From Apteryx mantelli (lineage: Eukaryota > Chordata > Aves > Apterygiformes > Apterygidae): DNA of 64,000 nt. The stretch is from assembly GCF_036417845.1 (NCBI RefSeq), contig NC_089980.1, positions 111,315,169 to 111,379,168 on the forward strand, read 5' to 3'. Both the position numbers and the translations under genes were made by a program. Of the stretch, positions 24,800 to 35,930 are shown piece after piece. The notes beneath the pieces are model-generated. The model had not been told where the DNA came from, did not search any database, and worked only from the letters and a program-made list of their open reading frames with translations. How positions within the stretch are numbered: the stretch's first letter is position 1; every line of letters begins with the position of its first letter.

Positions 24800-25440
24800 A
24801 AAGAGTAACTGCAAGCAGAAAAACACCCCCCTGCCCCGTCCTGTCCCTTTCCACCGCAAAAATCCGCTCTTTGCCTCTATTCTGGGGAGTCTCTGAAGTG
24901 GAGCTTTCCCTTTTCATTCTTCTGCCCAGGCACTTTTCACCATCTTCTCCCTCAATATTACTCATGTAAAACGCTGCTTCCAAGCCTCCTGCTGAAAACT
25001 TCAACTATGCCTGTGACTCTGTCGCTGCTCTGCTTCTCTGTGATCCCTGTCAAAACAAGTGTCTGCAGGATTTTTCCTCCCATCATCTCACGCCTCTTCA
25101 AAAGTCTGGCCACATCGTGCATACCCTGGAACAGTAGTGCTACCCTTTATTTATTTCAGGGTCAAAGGCTGCCTTCTTAGTTTATAAAACCCTTCCAGCC
25201 TTGCTTCAGCCTCTCCCAACAACTTGTCTTCTCTGACCTGCCTTGCCATTCCCCATGTTCTTGCCACATTTAGTCTTAAAACTTGGTTACCTTCTTTCAC
25301 TTCCTCTTCTCTGAAATAGCTTCCTATATCTCTCCACCTCCTGGATTCTCCTTCTGAGGTCAAATCTCAGCTGAGAGCCAACAGTTTTGTTTTAACCTTG
25401 TCTCTTCATTCCTTTTCTCTTCTCTGTTTATCATTATTAA
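24800..25440. repeat. Pyrimidine-rich block, possible decayed interspersed repeat
   Basis: The plus strand is strongly C/T-rich with segments such as CTTCCAGCCTTGCTTCAGCC and CTCCTTCTGAGGTCAAATCT. Open frames on the minus strand (24786-25004, 25151-25363) have the charged, low-complexity composition expected from purine-rich DNA. Similar blocks lie at about 7.3-9.0 kb and 44.2-44.65 kb. The family is not identified. Confidence 0.35.
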
Positions 25441-26207
25441 GGCTTATAAGTTCCCTGAAAAACATTCTGTAAAGAAGCTTATATTAAAAATGCTATACAT
25501 GTAAAACTTCTTTTCATTTCTCATTACCTTTATTTGGAAAATCTACCCACATATTTTTTGATCATGGAAAGCTGATCATCCACAAACATGGAGTTTGATC
25601 ATTTTTAATGTGAAATAACTTCAACAACTTTATTCACCATGGAAGTAATATTCTAACCATACTACCAAAAAGTACAATATCTGGCAAACACAGAGTAGTA
25701 ATGAATACTGTGAAATGCATAGCAGCAGCTTGATGTAAAAGAGACTGTTGACTGGGACACAGAAGTCCAGAGCGGTGGCTCTCTGACAAATTGTGCATGT
25801 CAGCATTTCTCACACTAAACTGCATTCTTTTTAATTTGGAAAAAAACAATCAAACAGTTATCATGAAATTTATCATAGCCTGTTGACAAAATATGATCTT
25901 CACTGTAAGTCTTAGTTTAAAGTTTACAGATTTCTGCTTCTAACAAGCAAACATTAGAGATCTCTCATCAGTTGACTTTCTTCTATGCGCTTATCCAAGA
26001 ACAGTGTGAGAAGAACTGTGCTACCTGCCGGTTCCCAGCAACTGACTGTGCCGTCACTGTTAAGACACATTTCCTAGAATCTCCCATGATGAAACAATAA
26101 ATTGGTGTACCGTGAAAGGTGTTGAAAAGTTTCTTGTTACTGCAACATACTGCAGTGAAGCACTGCAGCAGGGCAGTGTGTTGCCAGGAAGATTGCACTG
26201 GTTTGCC

Positions 26208-26231
26208 TCATGTTACAGTGAGGTAACATGA
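26208..26231. repeat. Perfect inverted repeat, 9-bp arms
   Basis: TCATGTTAC, then AGTGAG, then GTAACATGA. It is a small hairpin in BEND6 intron 1 within a stretch with several CTGCAG and ACTGCAG motifs. No function is known. Confidence 0.6.
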
Positions 26232-27670
26232 ACCATTTTAGTAATCTCCAGGTAATCTGCATTAAAACCATCTTACTGCAGTGTACTGCGGTATTAGGCA
26301 ATGTTTCAATATTGCATCACACGATGCAACACAACCTAACAGCATTTGTCACTTTCTAGGTAGTGAAGGAAAGCATTTTATCATATGCTGCAACATATCA
26401 ACTTTCCATTTACAAAGTAGTATGACAGACTATTCTGTCTCTACATCGTGATATATATTATGAAACTACACAAAATTCCTGGAATGAAATACAATACACC
26501 TAAAAGCCAACATTTTTTTTCTTTCTTTAACTGATAATAAGAGAATCTTCCAATGAAATGGGATTTCCATAACATTAAGGGTCCAGTAAGGAGTTATAAT
26601 GTATTTAGTTCAGTGATACATAAATCTGAATGATATAAAGATCATCTTCCCCATTCTTATTCAAGGTACCACAAACAGAGATGTTTCCCTCTGTCTCTGT
26701 CCTTGTCCTTCCAGCACATATATTTTGTAGTTTAACTTAAATTTGCATGTATGTTTTTATATATCCTTTTATGGCAGACATACAAAGCAGTAACATCTCA
26801 ATGTTATTCCAATGTTTACACAGAGATCTTCATTATTCCTATAAAGTTTCTGAAATGTTCCTCTCATTTATGTGCTTGCATTGACAGTACATGGAAAGAG
26901 TATGAATTTTGTCACAAATTAATCCTATTCTTTTACAATTAGACAGGCAGATGGATACTGCAAAATATAGGCTGGATATATTTTCATTATGTGATTTTTT
27001 GGGGTTGTAATACCAGCGTTTAAAACTGCATTTTCAAACATCTCAGAAACAGTTTTTGAAAGTAAAGAACCAGCAAAGTAACAGCTCTTAAAACAGTTAC
27101 ATAGATAAAGTCCCGTGCAATCTGCACATTCTAGTATTTTTATAGTATGCATGATGTACCAGCTTCTGTAAGGCAGCATAATGAAAGGCACCGAAGCTGA
27201 CATTTGCTGCAGCATGTTGCAGTTTCCTGCAGTAAGACAGCATATATGTTATTGCTGTATAACTGATGCTGCTGCAGCAGCCCGCTGCACCAGGCGGCTC
27301 GTCAATGGCTTTCACGCAGGAAGCGCCCCGGTAAGTGTAAAACCCACGCGGCAGGCACGCGTGGAGTACGCGCCGTGCGCGTTTTAACACGAGCCATATA
27401 AAACCCGGTGCTGCTGCGTATTAAGGGCTGCTGCCCGGTCTCTCCTGTAGGCAGTCGCCGCATAAATCCCAGCATCAGAAATAAGGATCATCAAGACACA
27501 GGGAGCCTAAACACTTTAGTAATGTGTAACCTACTGATACGCACGTTAACATTTTCAAATCCTTTTCCGCTGCTCTAGCTTGGCCATGAAAATAGGCTTG
27601 ATTTGCGCCCGGCTTTAAAGGTCCGCCTGCACAGAAAACCTTGCAGCAGTAAGAGGACAAGGAACGACGG

Positions 27671-27702
27671 CAGGCAGGCAGGCAGACAGACAGACAGACA
27701 CA
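27671..27702. repeat. (GGCA)n(GACA)n tetranucleotide repeat
   Basis: Short run of GGCA units passing into GACA units at the left shoulder of the BEND6/DST CpG island, just inside BEND6 intron 1. Confidence 0.8.
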
Positions 27703-27834
27703 CGCGCGCACCCCTTCTCCGCCCAGACCCGCCGCCCGCCCGCAGCGGCTCCGCACCGCAACTCCCGCTCCCGCAGCCGGGCCGGGCGGGCGGGCGGCAG
27801 CGGCGGCCCCGCGGCGCCCCCCGCCCCCGCGTAC

Positions 27835-27870
27835 CTCGCAACAGCCATTTTCCGCCCGCTCTGCCGCAGC
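27835..27870 (-). other. BEND6: BEND6 non-coding first exon (3' end) with a 5-codon upstream ORF
   Basis: In the minus sense the sequence AAAATGGCTGTTGCGAG is followed by GTACGC, a usable donor ending the exon at 27835. Joined to exon 2 (from 14182), the upstream ATG would read five codons and end at once in TAG, giving a minimal upstream ORF before the BEND6 start. The 5' limit given is arbitrary because no transcription start can be read. An additional or different first exon is possible. Confidence 0.4.
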
Positions 27871-28141
27871 TCCGCGCGTGATGTCACCGCCGCCGCCCGG
27901 CCGGGCCCCGCCGCGCACCCGGGGCAGCCCGGCCGCAGCGGGCTCCGGCGCCCCTTCCTCCTCCTCCTCCTCCTCTTCCCTCCCTCCTCCCCCCCGCAGC
28001 GCCGCGCCGGGCGCGCAGCCATCCCCGCGCCGGCTGCCATGCAGCGCTGCGCTGCGCTGCGCGGAGGGGGCGCCCCGCCCCCGCGCCGGTGCCCGCGGCC
28101 GCCGGGCGCAGAGGGGGAAGCTCCGCCGCCGCCGCCGCCGC

Positions 28142-28152
28142 TGCTGAGTCAC
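28142..28152. promoter_or_regulatory. MARE/antioxidant-response-type element
   Basis: TGCTGAGTCAC on plus, GTGACTCAGCA on minus. It matches the ARE core RTGACNNNGC and a MAF/NF-E2 half-palindrome with an embedded AP-1 site. It lies between the two divergent genes, about 180 bases before the DST start codon. Binding by NRF2-MAF or AP-1 is inferred from the motif alone. Confidence 0.5.
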
Positions 28153-28330
28153 GGCCTGAACCCAGCCCCCGCCCCCGCCCCCGCCTCCGCCCGCCCCGCG
28201 CCCGGCTCCAGCGCCGCGGGCCGGCGGCGATGCCCGCCCCGCTGCCGCCGCCGCCGCGGGGAGACGCTGCGCGGCCCCCCCGGCTCGCCGCAGAAGCGCG
28301 CACGCACAGGGGCACTCGCACGCCTGAGCC

Positions 28331-28511
28331 ATGATTGCCGCAGCCTTCCTGGTGCTGCTGAGACCCTACAGCATCCAGTGTGCCCTCTTCCTGCTCCTGC
28401 TCCTGCTGGGCACCATCGCCACGATCTTGTTCTTCTGCTGCTGGCACCGCAAGCTCCAGAAGGGCAGGCACCCCATCAAATCCGTCTTCTCGGGGCGCTC
28501 AAGGAGCCGAG
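28331..28511 (+). CDS. DST: Dystonin, membrane-anchored isoform: first coding exon
   Basis: It encodes MIAAAFLVLLRPYSIQC..., 60 residues plus one base, ending RSRSR before donor GTAGGG. This is the N-terminus of the dystonin/BPAG1 a2-type isoform, almost identical to the human sequence I know. One hydrophobic membrane segment (about residues 15-38, Leu-rich, ending FFCCW) is followed by a basic stretch (HRK, KGRHPIK), consistent with the reported perinuclear/nuclear-envelope membrane targeting. The start is secure: an in-frame TGA lies two codons upstream (28325-28327). Dystonin is a spectraplakin cross-linking actin, microtubules and membranes; the actin-binding domain lies in exons to the right of this window. 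It is transcribed from the CpG island shared with BEND6. Confidence 0.96.
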
Positions 28512-28903
28512 GTAGGGGATGCTTCTCACCCCGCGGCGGGAGGGAGGGATGGAGGGGGAGGACAGCGCCTCCTCCGCTCGCGGCCCCGTTCCCGGCGCAG
28601 GGACACGCCGCGCGGGCCCCCGTTCCCGGCGGCTTTCGGGAAAACCCGAGCCGAGCCGAGCCCCGGGCTGCGGCAGCCCGGTCCCCACCCACCCTCCCCG
28701 CCGGCGAGGCGAGGCAAGGCACGAAGCCCCCGCTGATTCTCCCGAGCGCGGCACAACTTTATGCTCAACTTCTTCGCCATGAATTAAATATAAACGCGGG
28801 GCCGAGCGCGGAGCTGCGCCGCCGCCGCGCCCGCGCAGCCGCGAGCCCGCGGGAGCCGAGCGCGGAGCCACATGCAGCCTGTGTCTCTCTCTTTCCCTTC
28901 CAG
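28512..28903 (+). other. DST: First intron of the DST membrane isoform
   Basis: Short GC-rich intron (392 bases) beginning GTAGGG and ending TTTCCCTTCCAG. It is the right shoulder of the CpG island; the open frames are compositional. Confidence 0.85.
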
Positions 28904-28938
28904 ATGCTGTAATGAGAACTCATCACTTTCGCTCTGAG
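28904..28938 (+). CDS. DST: Dystonin, membrane isoform: second coding exon (micro-exon)
   Basis: A 35-base exon between CTTCCAG and GTAATT. With the base carried from the previous exon it encodes DAVMRTHHFRSE, against DAVLRSHHFRSE in human as I recall it. It ends in phase 0 and is followed by an intron of over 14 kb. Confidence 0.95.
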
Positions 28939-31900
28939 GTAATTTATTTAGCACGCAATTTCAAGGTCAGAAGTTGTTCTCTTTACCTGAGTACAAATTG
29001 TTAAAGTCTTTTTTTTTTTTTAATGAAACCACGTATGAACTTTTTATTTTGCATGCAAGACACAATGTCCTCTTTTTCTTTTCCTTTTGTTTTTAATGAA
29101 ATGTGCCACACAAAATGTTAGCTCTCCATTCACATTCTCCTACCTGGCCTATTGATTTGCGTTATATCTAGAGCAATTGGTTACTTTAAGAAGAACTGGG
29201 CTTATTTTACATGCTCGTCCTACCTCTGTCCAAAAGCCAACCCCAAACACAGTTATTGACTGCACTGTAAATACGTGCGGTGCTGGTACATTTGTGACTG
29301 CAGAGCTTGCATTTGTTAGCTCTACTGCCAGTCCTCACCTGTGTGTCACTCACGTGCTGGGAAAGTTGCCTGCTTCACACAAATGCTGCTGCAGAGATCC
29401 CAGAAGGATCCAGGCTTCAAGCGTGTTAGATGCCTCATTTCATGACTAGATCTTCACAGGTCAGGTGAACTGAAATGCTTACACGCCAGCGATAAAAATA
29501 TAACATAAAAAAGAGCCACTTCCTGGTGATTCCGAACAAGGAGCGTAATTGCTGGAATAGGGGAAATAATATTTATTTTAGCAGCTACTTTTTTCCATGC
29601 TGCTCTGAAGAGCTCCTGTCTAGCTAAATCACTTGCCAGCTTTTCGGCTACTGATTTAAGGCATGTCTCCATGCCGTTGCCTACTATTCTGGAAGCCTTT
29701 AGAGAGTTTTGCATGAAAATGATCTTCTTTTAATTGTTCACATTTTTTTATTACCTTGCTGCAGGGATCATGGGTAATGTTTTCAAAAGTGTGCATGTGA
29801 CACATTTTTGTGACATGGTTCATTTTGGAAATTAGATTTTAAACTCCTAAATATTTTGAAATTTGCACCAAAAGAAGATCACATAGGGAATGTAGTTAGT
29901 GGGAGAGGCCTTCTATCTTTAGACCTGCAAAAGTCTCTTTTTGTTGTTTTCATGATTAAACAATTAGTGCTGTTGTGAAGCAAGCAAACAAACAAACGTG
30001 TCCCACCATAAGTCAAAAAATGTGGATGATTTAGTTCCACCAATATAACATATTTGGTTTGCATGTAAAATTCTCTAAGTATGGAGCTTCAATAGAAATT
30101 AAGTTTAATGTGTTATACTCTGTTGAAATCTGTATAGTTCTGTATGATGACTCTTAATTAGTCATTTTGCAAACTTCCCTTTTATTTTTTATTAATCCAG
30201 CATGTGGTTATTTGTATATCACCCAATTAAAAATAGACATATTTAAAATATTTCCTAGCAGTTTCCATTTACTGAGATATATTAGAATAAAACAAGGAAA
30301 ACTATTATATTCTCTTACAATTTTCTAAATTTTGTTAAGAAAGAGTAATACCATAGCTAATGCTTTTAACTGCCCATTTAAGAAACTGGGGGAGCTATTT
30401 TTCTGCTCATTATCAAGTGATGCAGACTTTCGATTTGTAAGAGAAAATGATGACTCATTTGACATCATAAGATTTTCATTTTTCCAAAGCTTTTTCAAGA
30501 AAAAACTTGTTTTAATGAATCTAATTGAATTGATTAATAACAAATTACGGGTATACTCTCATGAAAATATTAGCAGCACCATTTGAAACAGAATTTGGCA
30601 TTCTTTCTGTATATCAGCACAAACTATTATGCACTTCCAACTCCAATAAGATGTTAATGAAAGCAAAGCATGACATATGAAAATATGGGCTTTACATAGT
30701 CCTTTTCCCCAAAAGTGAACATCACATCTCAACTCCAAATTTTATAGCACAAGGTACAGCTGCTAGCTTCTACTATGCTTAGTTGTTTGTCAGGCACAGT
30801 TTTAAATGGTATTTCTTAATGAAAATAAAAGATAAGGAAAAATAGGTCCATCATAAACAGCAGTGGGTTGGTAATTCATCTCATGAGAGCTGGCTTCAAA
30901 CATGACTTACATCACACATGAACGTGCAGGTGGTCTAGTGGCAGTACACAGAGAATTATAATTGCCATTATCTACAGAGCCGTTGGCAATTTCTGCATGA
31001 TTGGCTGCCTGCCAGGAAAGCCTTATATTTGGAAAAATAGATGTGTAGCAAATTTATGATGAAGTTCTTTTTGTCAGAGCCATAGCTCTTATGGTGCATG
31101 CCGACATTGTCCTTGTCTCCAGTGAGAGCTATTAATCCCTTACTTTCCTTAGTACCGAAAAATTAACCCCACATTAAAAAAAGACGACCTCATACTCTGA
31201 AGTAATTCTAATCATACATCTGATGAATTACAAAAGGGCAAATACTAAACTTGAAAAGGATCCTTATAAGGATGCCCTGTTTTGAGTATTATATACCACC
31301 AGTGAATTTAATCCACAAATACTTTGTCCATTTTTTTGCGTCTTGATTTTGAATGTCTCTGCAAAGCATCTATCACATTACTATACTGCAAGATTCTATG
31401 CAGACATTTCTTATTGTCCGAACAAACTTAAAGAACTGACTCCGTGCCTCAAAAGAAGATAAATTTACATGAATCGTTATGAATATAAAGTAGGTTAAAG
31501 TCTGTCTTTGTTAGAGGTGCTTCATAACAGAAAAATTAACCAGCAAGAAAATGTGAGAGTTTATGAGAGAAAACAATGCTGTCTCCACCACCCCACTTAC
31601 TGTCATTTACTATCATCTTAAGTTTGTCAGACCTGTTTTTTGTATATTTTTGGTCTCCATAAGTATTACAGTCCTTTAAGTCCATTATGACTATATTTGC
31701 TCTTAAATTTCACTCCATTCTACAGATATTAGAGATACTCCATGAACTAACTTTAGGAATCACACCCAGAATAGTTAATGTTTCTAAACTAAGGTAGACC
31801 TAAATATGCCGTCGCTGTAAAAAGAGAACAAGTAAATTTCCAACAGAAATATGGCTTGCATGACAAATCAGTCTTTGATGTAGCTATTTTAACTGTTCTC

Positions 31901-33959
31901 TCCTTTCTTTATTTGGAGAGCCAGTTGTAGAGTGAAATATCTGTGCTCTACCAAAATCATACCAAAGTAGCAACATAACTCAGTGAGAGTTTCACCAAAA
32001 TAAGGGGTTATGATCCATTGTTTTTTTATTATTATTCTGTATATATTCAAAAATTCAAATGATATCAGTGATTCACTTCATTTTTCTCTTTGTCTCTGTA
32101 GAGGTTTGGGTTTTCCTAAAGTGCAGGAATTTTCTCTGAGTACTTTGAGGGCTTGGGCTTGATATGTTTAAATGTATAGCAGCTTACACTTTACAAAGAG
32201 CTTTGAATGTCATCTGTGCTTTACAGTTTAAAAGCATTTGCTTAATGTGTTTGTGTTGCCGTTTCTTGTGATTAAATTTCTTAGTTTTCTTCTTTGGCTA
32301 AGCCTATGCAGTCATGGGATTATGTGAGATTTTTACCTTTCAATTAAAAAAGAAGTAAGCTTCTAGACCTAAGGCTCATACATCTTGAACATATGAAGGC
32401 TAGAGACTTCTCAAAGGCTTTTAGAAGACTAGCCCACTGTAACTAAATAGCTAATAGAATTAACCCAAATCCAAATTATTACACTCTCGTGATTTGAGGA
32501 TAAGAATTCTTGAATAGGAAGGTTCCCATTCTTTTTTTTTTTAATACTTGTTTTTTGGTGAGATTGTGAAGGGATATTTGTGCTAACTGCTAAACCAGTA
32601 GCTGACGATCTTCATATTTGTAGGGAAAAAAATCTCTAGATTTATCTTTTGTCTGAACATCTCTCTCGGCTTCACAGTTTTCCCTTATCTTACCTTCTAA
32701 ATTAGAAATACTATGATCTCAAGAACTGATGGGAGGATATATGTATGCGGTGTCAGTGTTTATGGACAGTCAGGAACAATATAGTATCTTTTCATTTGTA
32801 TTTTATTTTGACTAATATATTTTGGGCAAGTTTCCTGGGAATGGTTCCACTGAAACCTGTAGGTATGATCCTACTACTAAGCAAATCCATGCAAGTTTTA
32901 CAATTCACTCTAAATTCTGACTTCACTTAGAACAGGTGCATGCCTGGTGGGACTCGTCACATGAGCAAGGCAAACCTGAGTTGACCCTTTATTAAAAGAT
33001 CCTGTGGAGGATGGCAGCAGCATATATTAATCATAGCTGTAGCAGAGGAGTAACATTTTGTAATTTGGATTTTGCAGACCTCATTTTCTGCTTAGAGTAC
33101 TGAATAGTCACTACAAGATTATATATATTCAGTCTAGTGTTTTGATAAGACAGTTGTCTGATGCTAAAACAGGTCAGCCAAGTCTAATGACAATTTTTAA
33201 GAGGAAATAAATTTGCTAAATCATCCATTATAGTGCAGTGGATACAAAACCACAGTAAAACAATCCCTAGTAAATGTATATATTATCTTTGCCAGCAATT
33301 GAGGCCATTGTAACCTGGAAAAGGTGTTCATACATGTATCCCTGAGCATACTTTTGTCATAATCATCTTGCTTTTGAGTCTGATTCTGAGGCAAATGCCC
33401 AGAAATACAATTCTAGATACCTTACAAAACAGTAATGAATAGTCATTGAAGACCTGCACTATAATTCATCCTGAGAGTTGTAGAGTTATTATAAACTGCT
33501 CAAGATATGTACAGCTTCAGTAAAAGAAAAATCAGCAGACCCCCCCAAACTGAATTGTACTGTTCTGTTTGATGGGAGGGAGTTCATTCAAAGAGCAACA
33601 GAAATGTTCAAGACTAGCCACAAATATACATTCATTCACTTATTCAAAGGATGTTTCCCTGTCTTTGCAGAGTTGAGTCAGCCTGCAAATATTTTACTTT
33701 TGTATTTGACACGTTTTTCCCCCAGGATATTTAAACTGTTTTTTTCCATTAGCTGTCTAAGAGTTAAGGAAGAGGTTCAAGGGAAAATAAATCAGGGACA
33801 AAAAGAAATTGTTTTCTTAGATATATGAAAGCACTTCTGTGTAGGAATGAATACAGGTTATACTGTATAAGGGCAAATCCTGCTATCCATTTTTCATAGC
33901 ACATCCAGTAACATGGCCCAGACAGAGAATGTCACAGTAGGCTGTTATATAGCAAATCA

Positions 33960-35930
33960 GGTACTACTGACACTCTGCTTATTATATATTGTCTGTCCAT
34001 TGCTGTTCTTCAGTCTTATTCACTGCAGGGCAGTGTGTAGGTGTCCCAGTGAGCGCTAGTCTATGCTGAGAAGCAGCTTGTTTGGCAACTGTATCGCAAA
34101 ACGTGTGGTGATCCCCCAGTTGCTGCAGCAAGACCACTTGGGTTCCTGAGCTAATTCCAGAAGAGTTAACTTGGGTACCTTTACTCCATGTGACAGTGTA
34201 GTGTAGAAATGCCCTGTATCTTTGTACAGCCGTCTGGCTCCCTGTGTCTGTAGCCTGGCTCCCAACAGTATGCGGACCACGGAGATGCTGAGGGGATTCC
34301 TTCTTAGCTCCACCAGGCACCTGGTAGAGTAATGGCATTGTGCCAAGGTGCATGCCCATGGTAAGACATGGTCCCAATGTATTGCATGTGAGGACCTGCG
34401 TTATAAATTAACATATCCTCACAGTTCTTTACAGGTTAGGGACGATCACCGCATAAAGATCTTGTACATAATTTACAGTTCTTAGTATTATTTAGTTTCC
34501 TTAATGCAGTTATATCAATAACCTCACAGCTATCATAAAAGTATTTACATACTGATATAAGGCTTCTCAGTATCTACTGTTATCTCTGGACACATATGTT
34601 TTAGATGAGATTGCAGCTTCAGTTATCTTGTGCACCAGTTTACAGTCCGCATTCCTGATGCACGCAGACAGAGCCCTGGTTTCAAGGGGCTCCAGGTGGA
34701 GCAAGGTATGTTGCACGGATCTGTTAGCCACCACGTAATTGTACCCATGTATGGAATGGGAATTTCTAGCTGGTGTTTATTGGTTGGAACTAACCTTAAA
34801 TTGAAACTGTAAATTAAAACACCTGAGGTCATACATGTGGTGATGGCATATATTGCCACAAAATTACCACATCAGCTATAGAAACTACCATCTTATACAA
34901 ACAGAAAGGATTGTGTGTGGGTCCATAGATCACATGTGCCGCAGAAAAGCTCAACCATCTACAGTGAGTTCTCAGTTATGGTGGTTAGATTATTAGGGTG
35001 ACAGACCAGGTTGTGGATACACATTCAGAAATAGCTCAGCGCTTTAAAGGCTATTAGGTGAAAGAAAGCACCACACAAGCGTGGTAGCACTACCCTCAGG
35101 GCTTTTTCAGCTGCTGGGCTATTACATGTGTTTTCCTATGGCATGGAGAAATCACTCATACACTTTTCTACTGCTAGGCTTTTTCTAAGGAGAAGCAACT
35201 TGAAGGTACTATGGAAGAACCATGCAGAGCACAGGATAAAGCCACCTCACTATTTTTATACTAAATCAGCTTCAGTTGAGCTGGTTTGGTTCAGCCTGGC
35301 CACATCCAACTTGAGTGGACACCACCTAGAGCCACAGCTTTTAACCTACCCCATAGTGCTCTGCGGGCTGGAGGGTGTATCAGACCCAGGACTTGGGCTG
35401 GTAACAGAGTGCTCGGGCCCCTCCATGCTCTCCTGGGAAAGAGCTCAGGTCTGGGTTGTAGAGATACTCAGGGAGGTCTTCACACCCCCAACTGACATGG
35501 CCAGTCTTGATCTGGCACTAGCAAGCCTGGCCACCATTGAGCTGGCTCCTTGGGCTCCTAGTTCAGCTGTGCACTATGTGCCTGGGTACTTCTGCTCTCC
35601 AAAGCATCTGTGAGCCCCTTCTCACTTCCCTTGTGCCTCACTCCTTGCCTTAGGAAGAGTTAGTGGTTTGCTCTTCCTGACTCATCAGTAGGAATGAAAC
35701 ATGAGTTATGGCTGAAGTCTGAAATTACCACATCAGCTGTAGAAAATAACTGCAGCTGACATGTGGGCAAAGACACATTTCTTGCAAGTTGTGCCAATGT
35801 CCTTATCACCCCTGTCCACTCAGCTGTATGAATACAGCGCTCAGCTTCAGGATGGCAGGGTAAACAGAAGAGCAAACTGGAAGCGAAGCACAGTTCTTGC
35901 AAAATTTATCAACATATAAATTGATAACGC
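33960..35930 (-). mobile_element. Possible decayed retroelement, unclassified
   Basis: The segment is GC-richer than its flanks and has several broken open frames on the minus strand (34377-33982, 34859-34623, 35902-35660) that would be collinear parts of one decayed coding region. A sequence AAATTACCACATCAGCT occurs at about 34859-34885 and again at 35725-35750 in the same orientation. The residue composition (Cys, Trp and Thr/Ser rich) could suit an envelope-like or other retroelement protein, but I cannot name a family. All frames are interrupted by stops and none is complete. Confidence 0.25.

Larger units (their letters stand above)
14183..27834 (-). other. BEND6 intron 1 (about 13.7 kb)
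   Basis: A long intron between the non-coding first exon and the start-codon exon. It holds the CR1 element, an (AAC)n microsatellite, a G run, a diverged tandem pair near 21.1-21.5 kb, a pyrimidine-rich block near 24.8-25.4 kb, a hairpin near 26.2 kb and a small GC-rich patch at about 18040-18210. No coding exon was found. Confidence 0.7.
27700..28900. promoter_or_regulatory. Bidirectional CpG-island promoter of BEND6 (minus) and DST (plus)
   Basis: Strongly GC- and CpG-rich, with GC boxes on both strands. The putative BEND6 first exon (donor at 27834) and the DST membrane-isoform start codon (28331) lie about 500 bases apart and point away from each other, which agrees with the head-to-head DST/BEND6 arrangement known in human. 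Elements visible inside include GCCATTTT (YY1-like, 27844-27851), TGATGTCA (ATF/CRE-like, 27879-27886) and TGCTGAGTCAC (28142-28152). Transcription start sites cannot be placed exactly. Large open frames on both strands here are GC-driven artefacts. Confidence 0.85.

Noticed and set aside
27475-28912. Open frames of 141-285 codons around the BEND6/DST promoter
   Set aside because: GC-driven frames on both strands. The only supported coding parts are 28331-28511 and 28904-28938.
35128-35613. 161-codon plus-strand open frame
   Set aside because: It lies opposite the broken minus-strand frames of a putative decayed element and has no recognisable domain. Best explained as antisense of a repeat.
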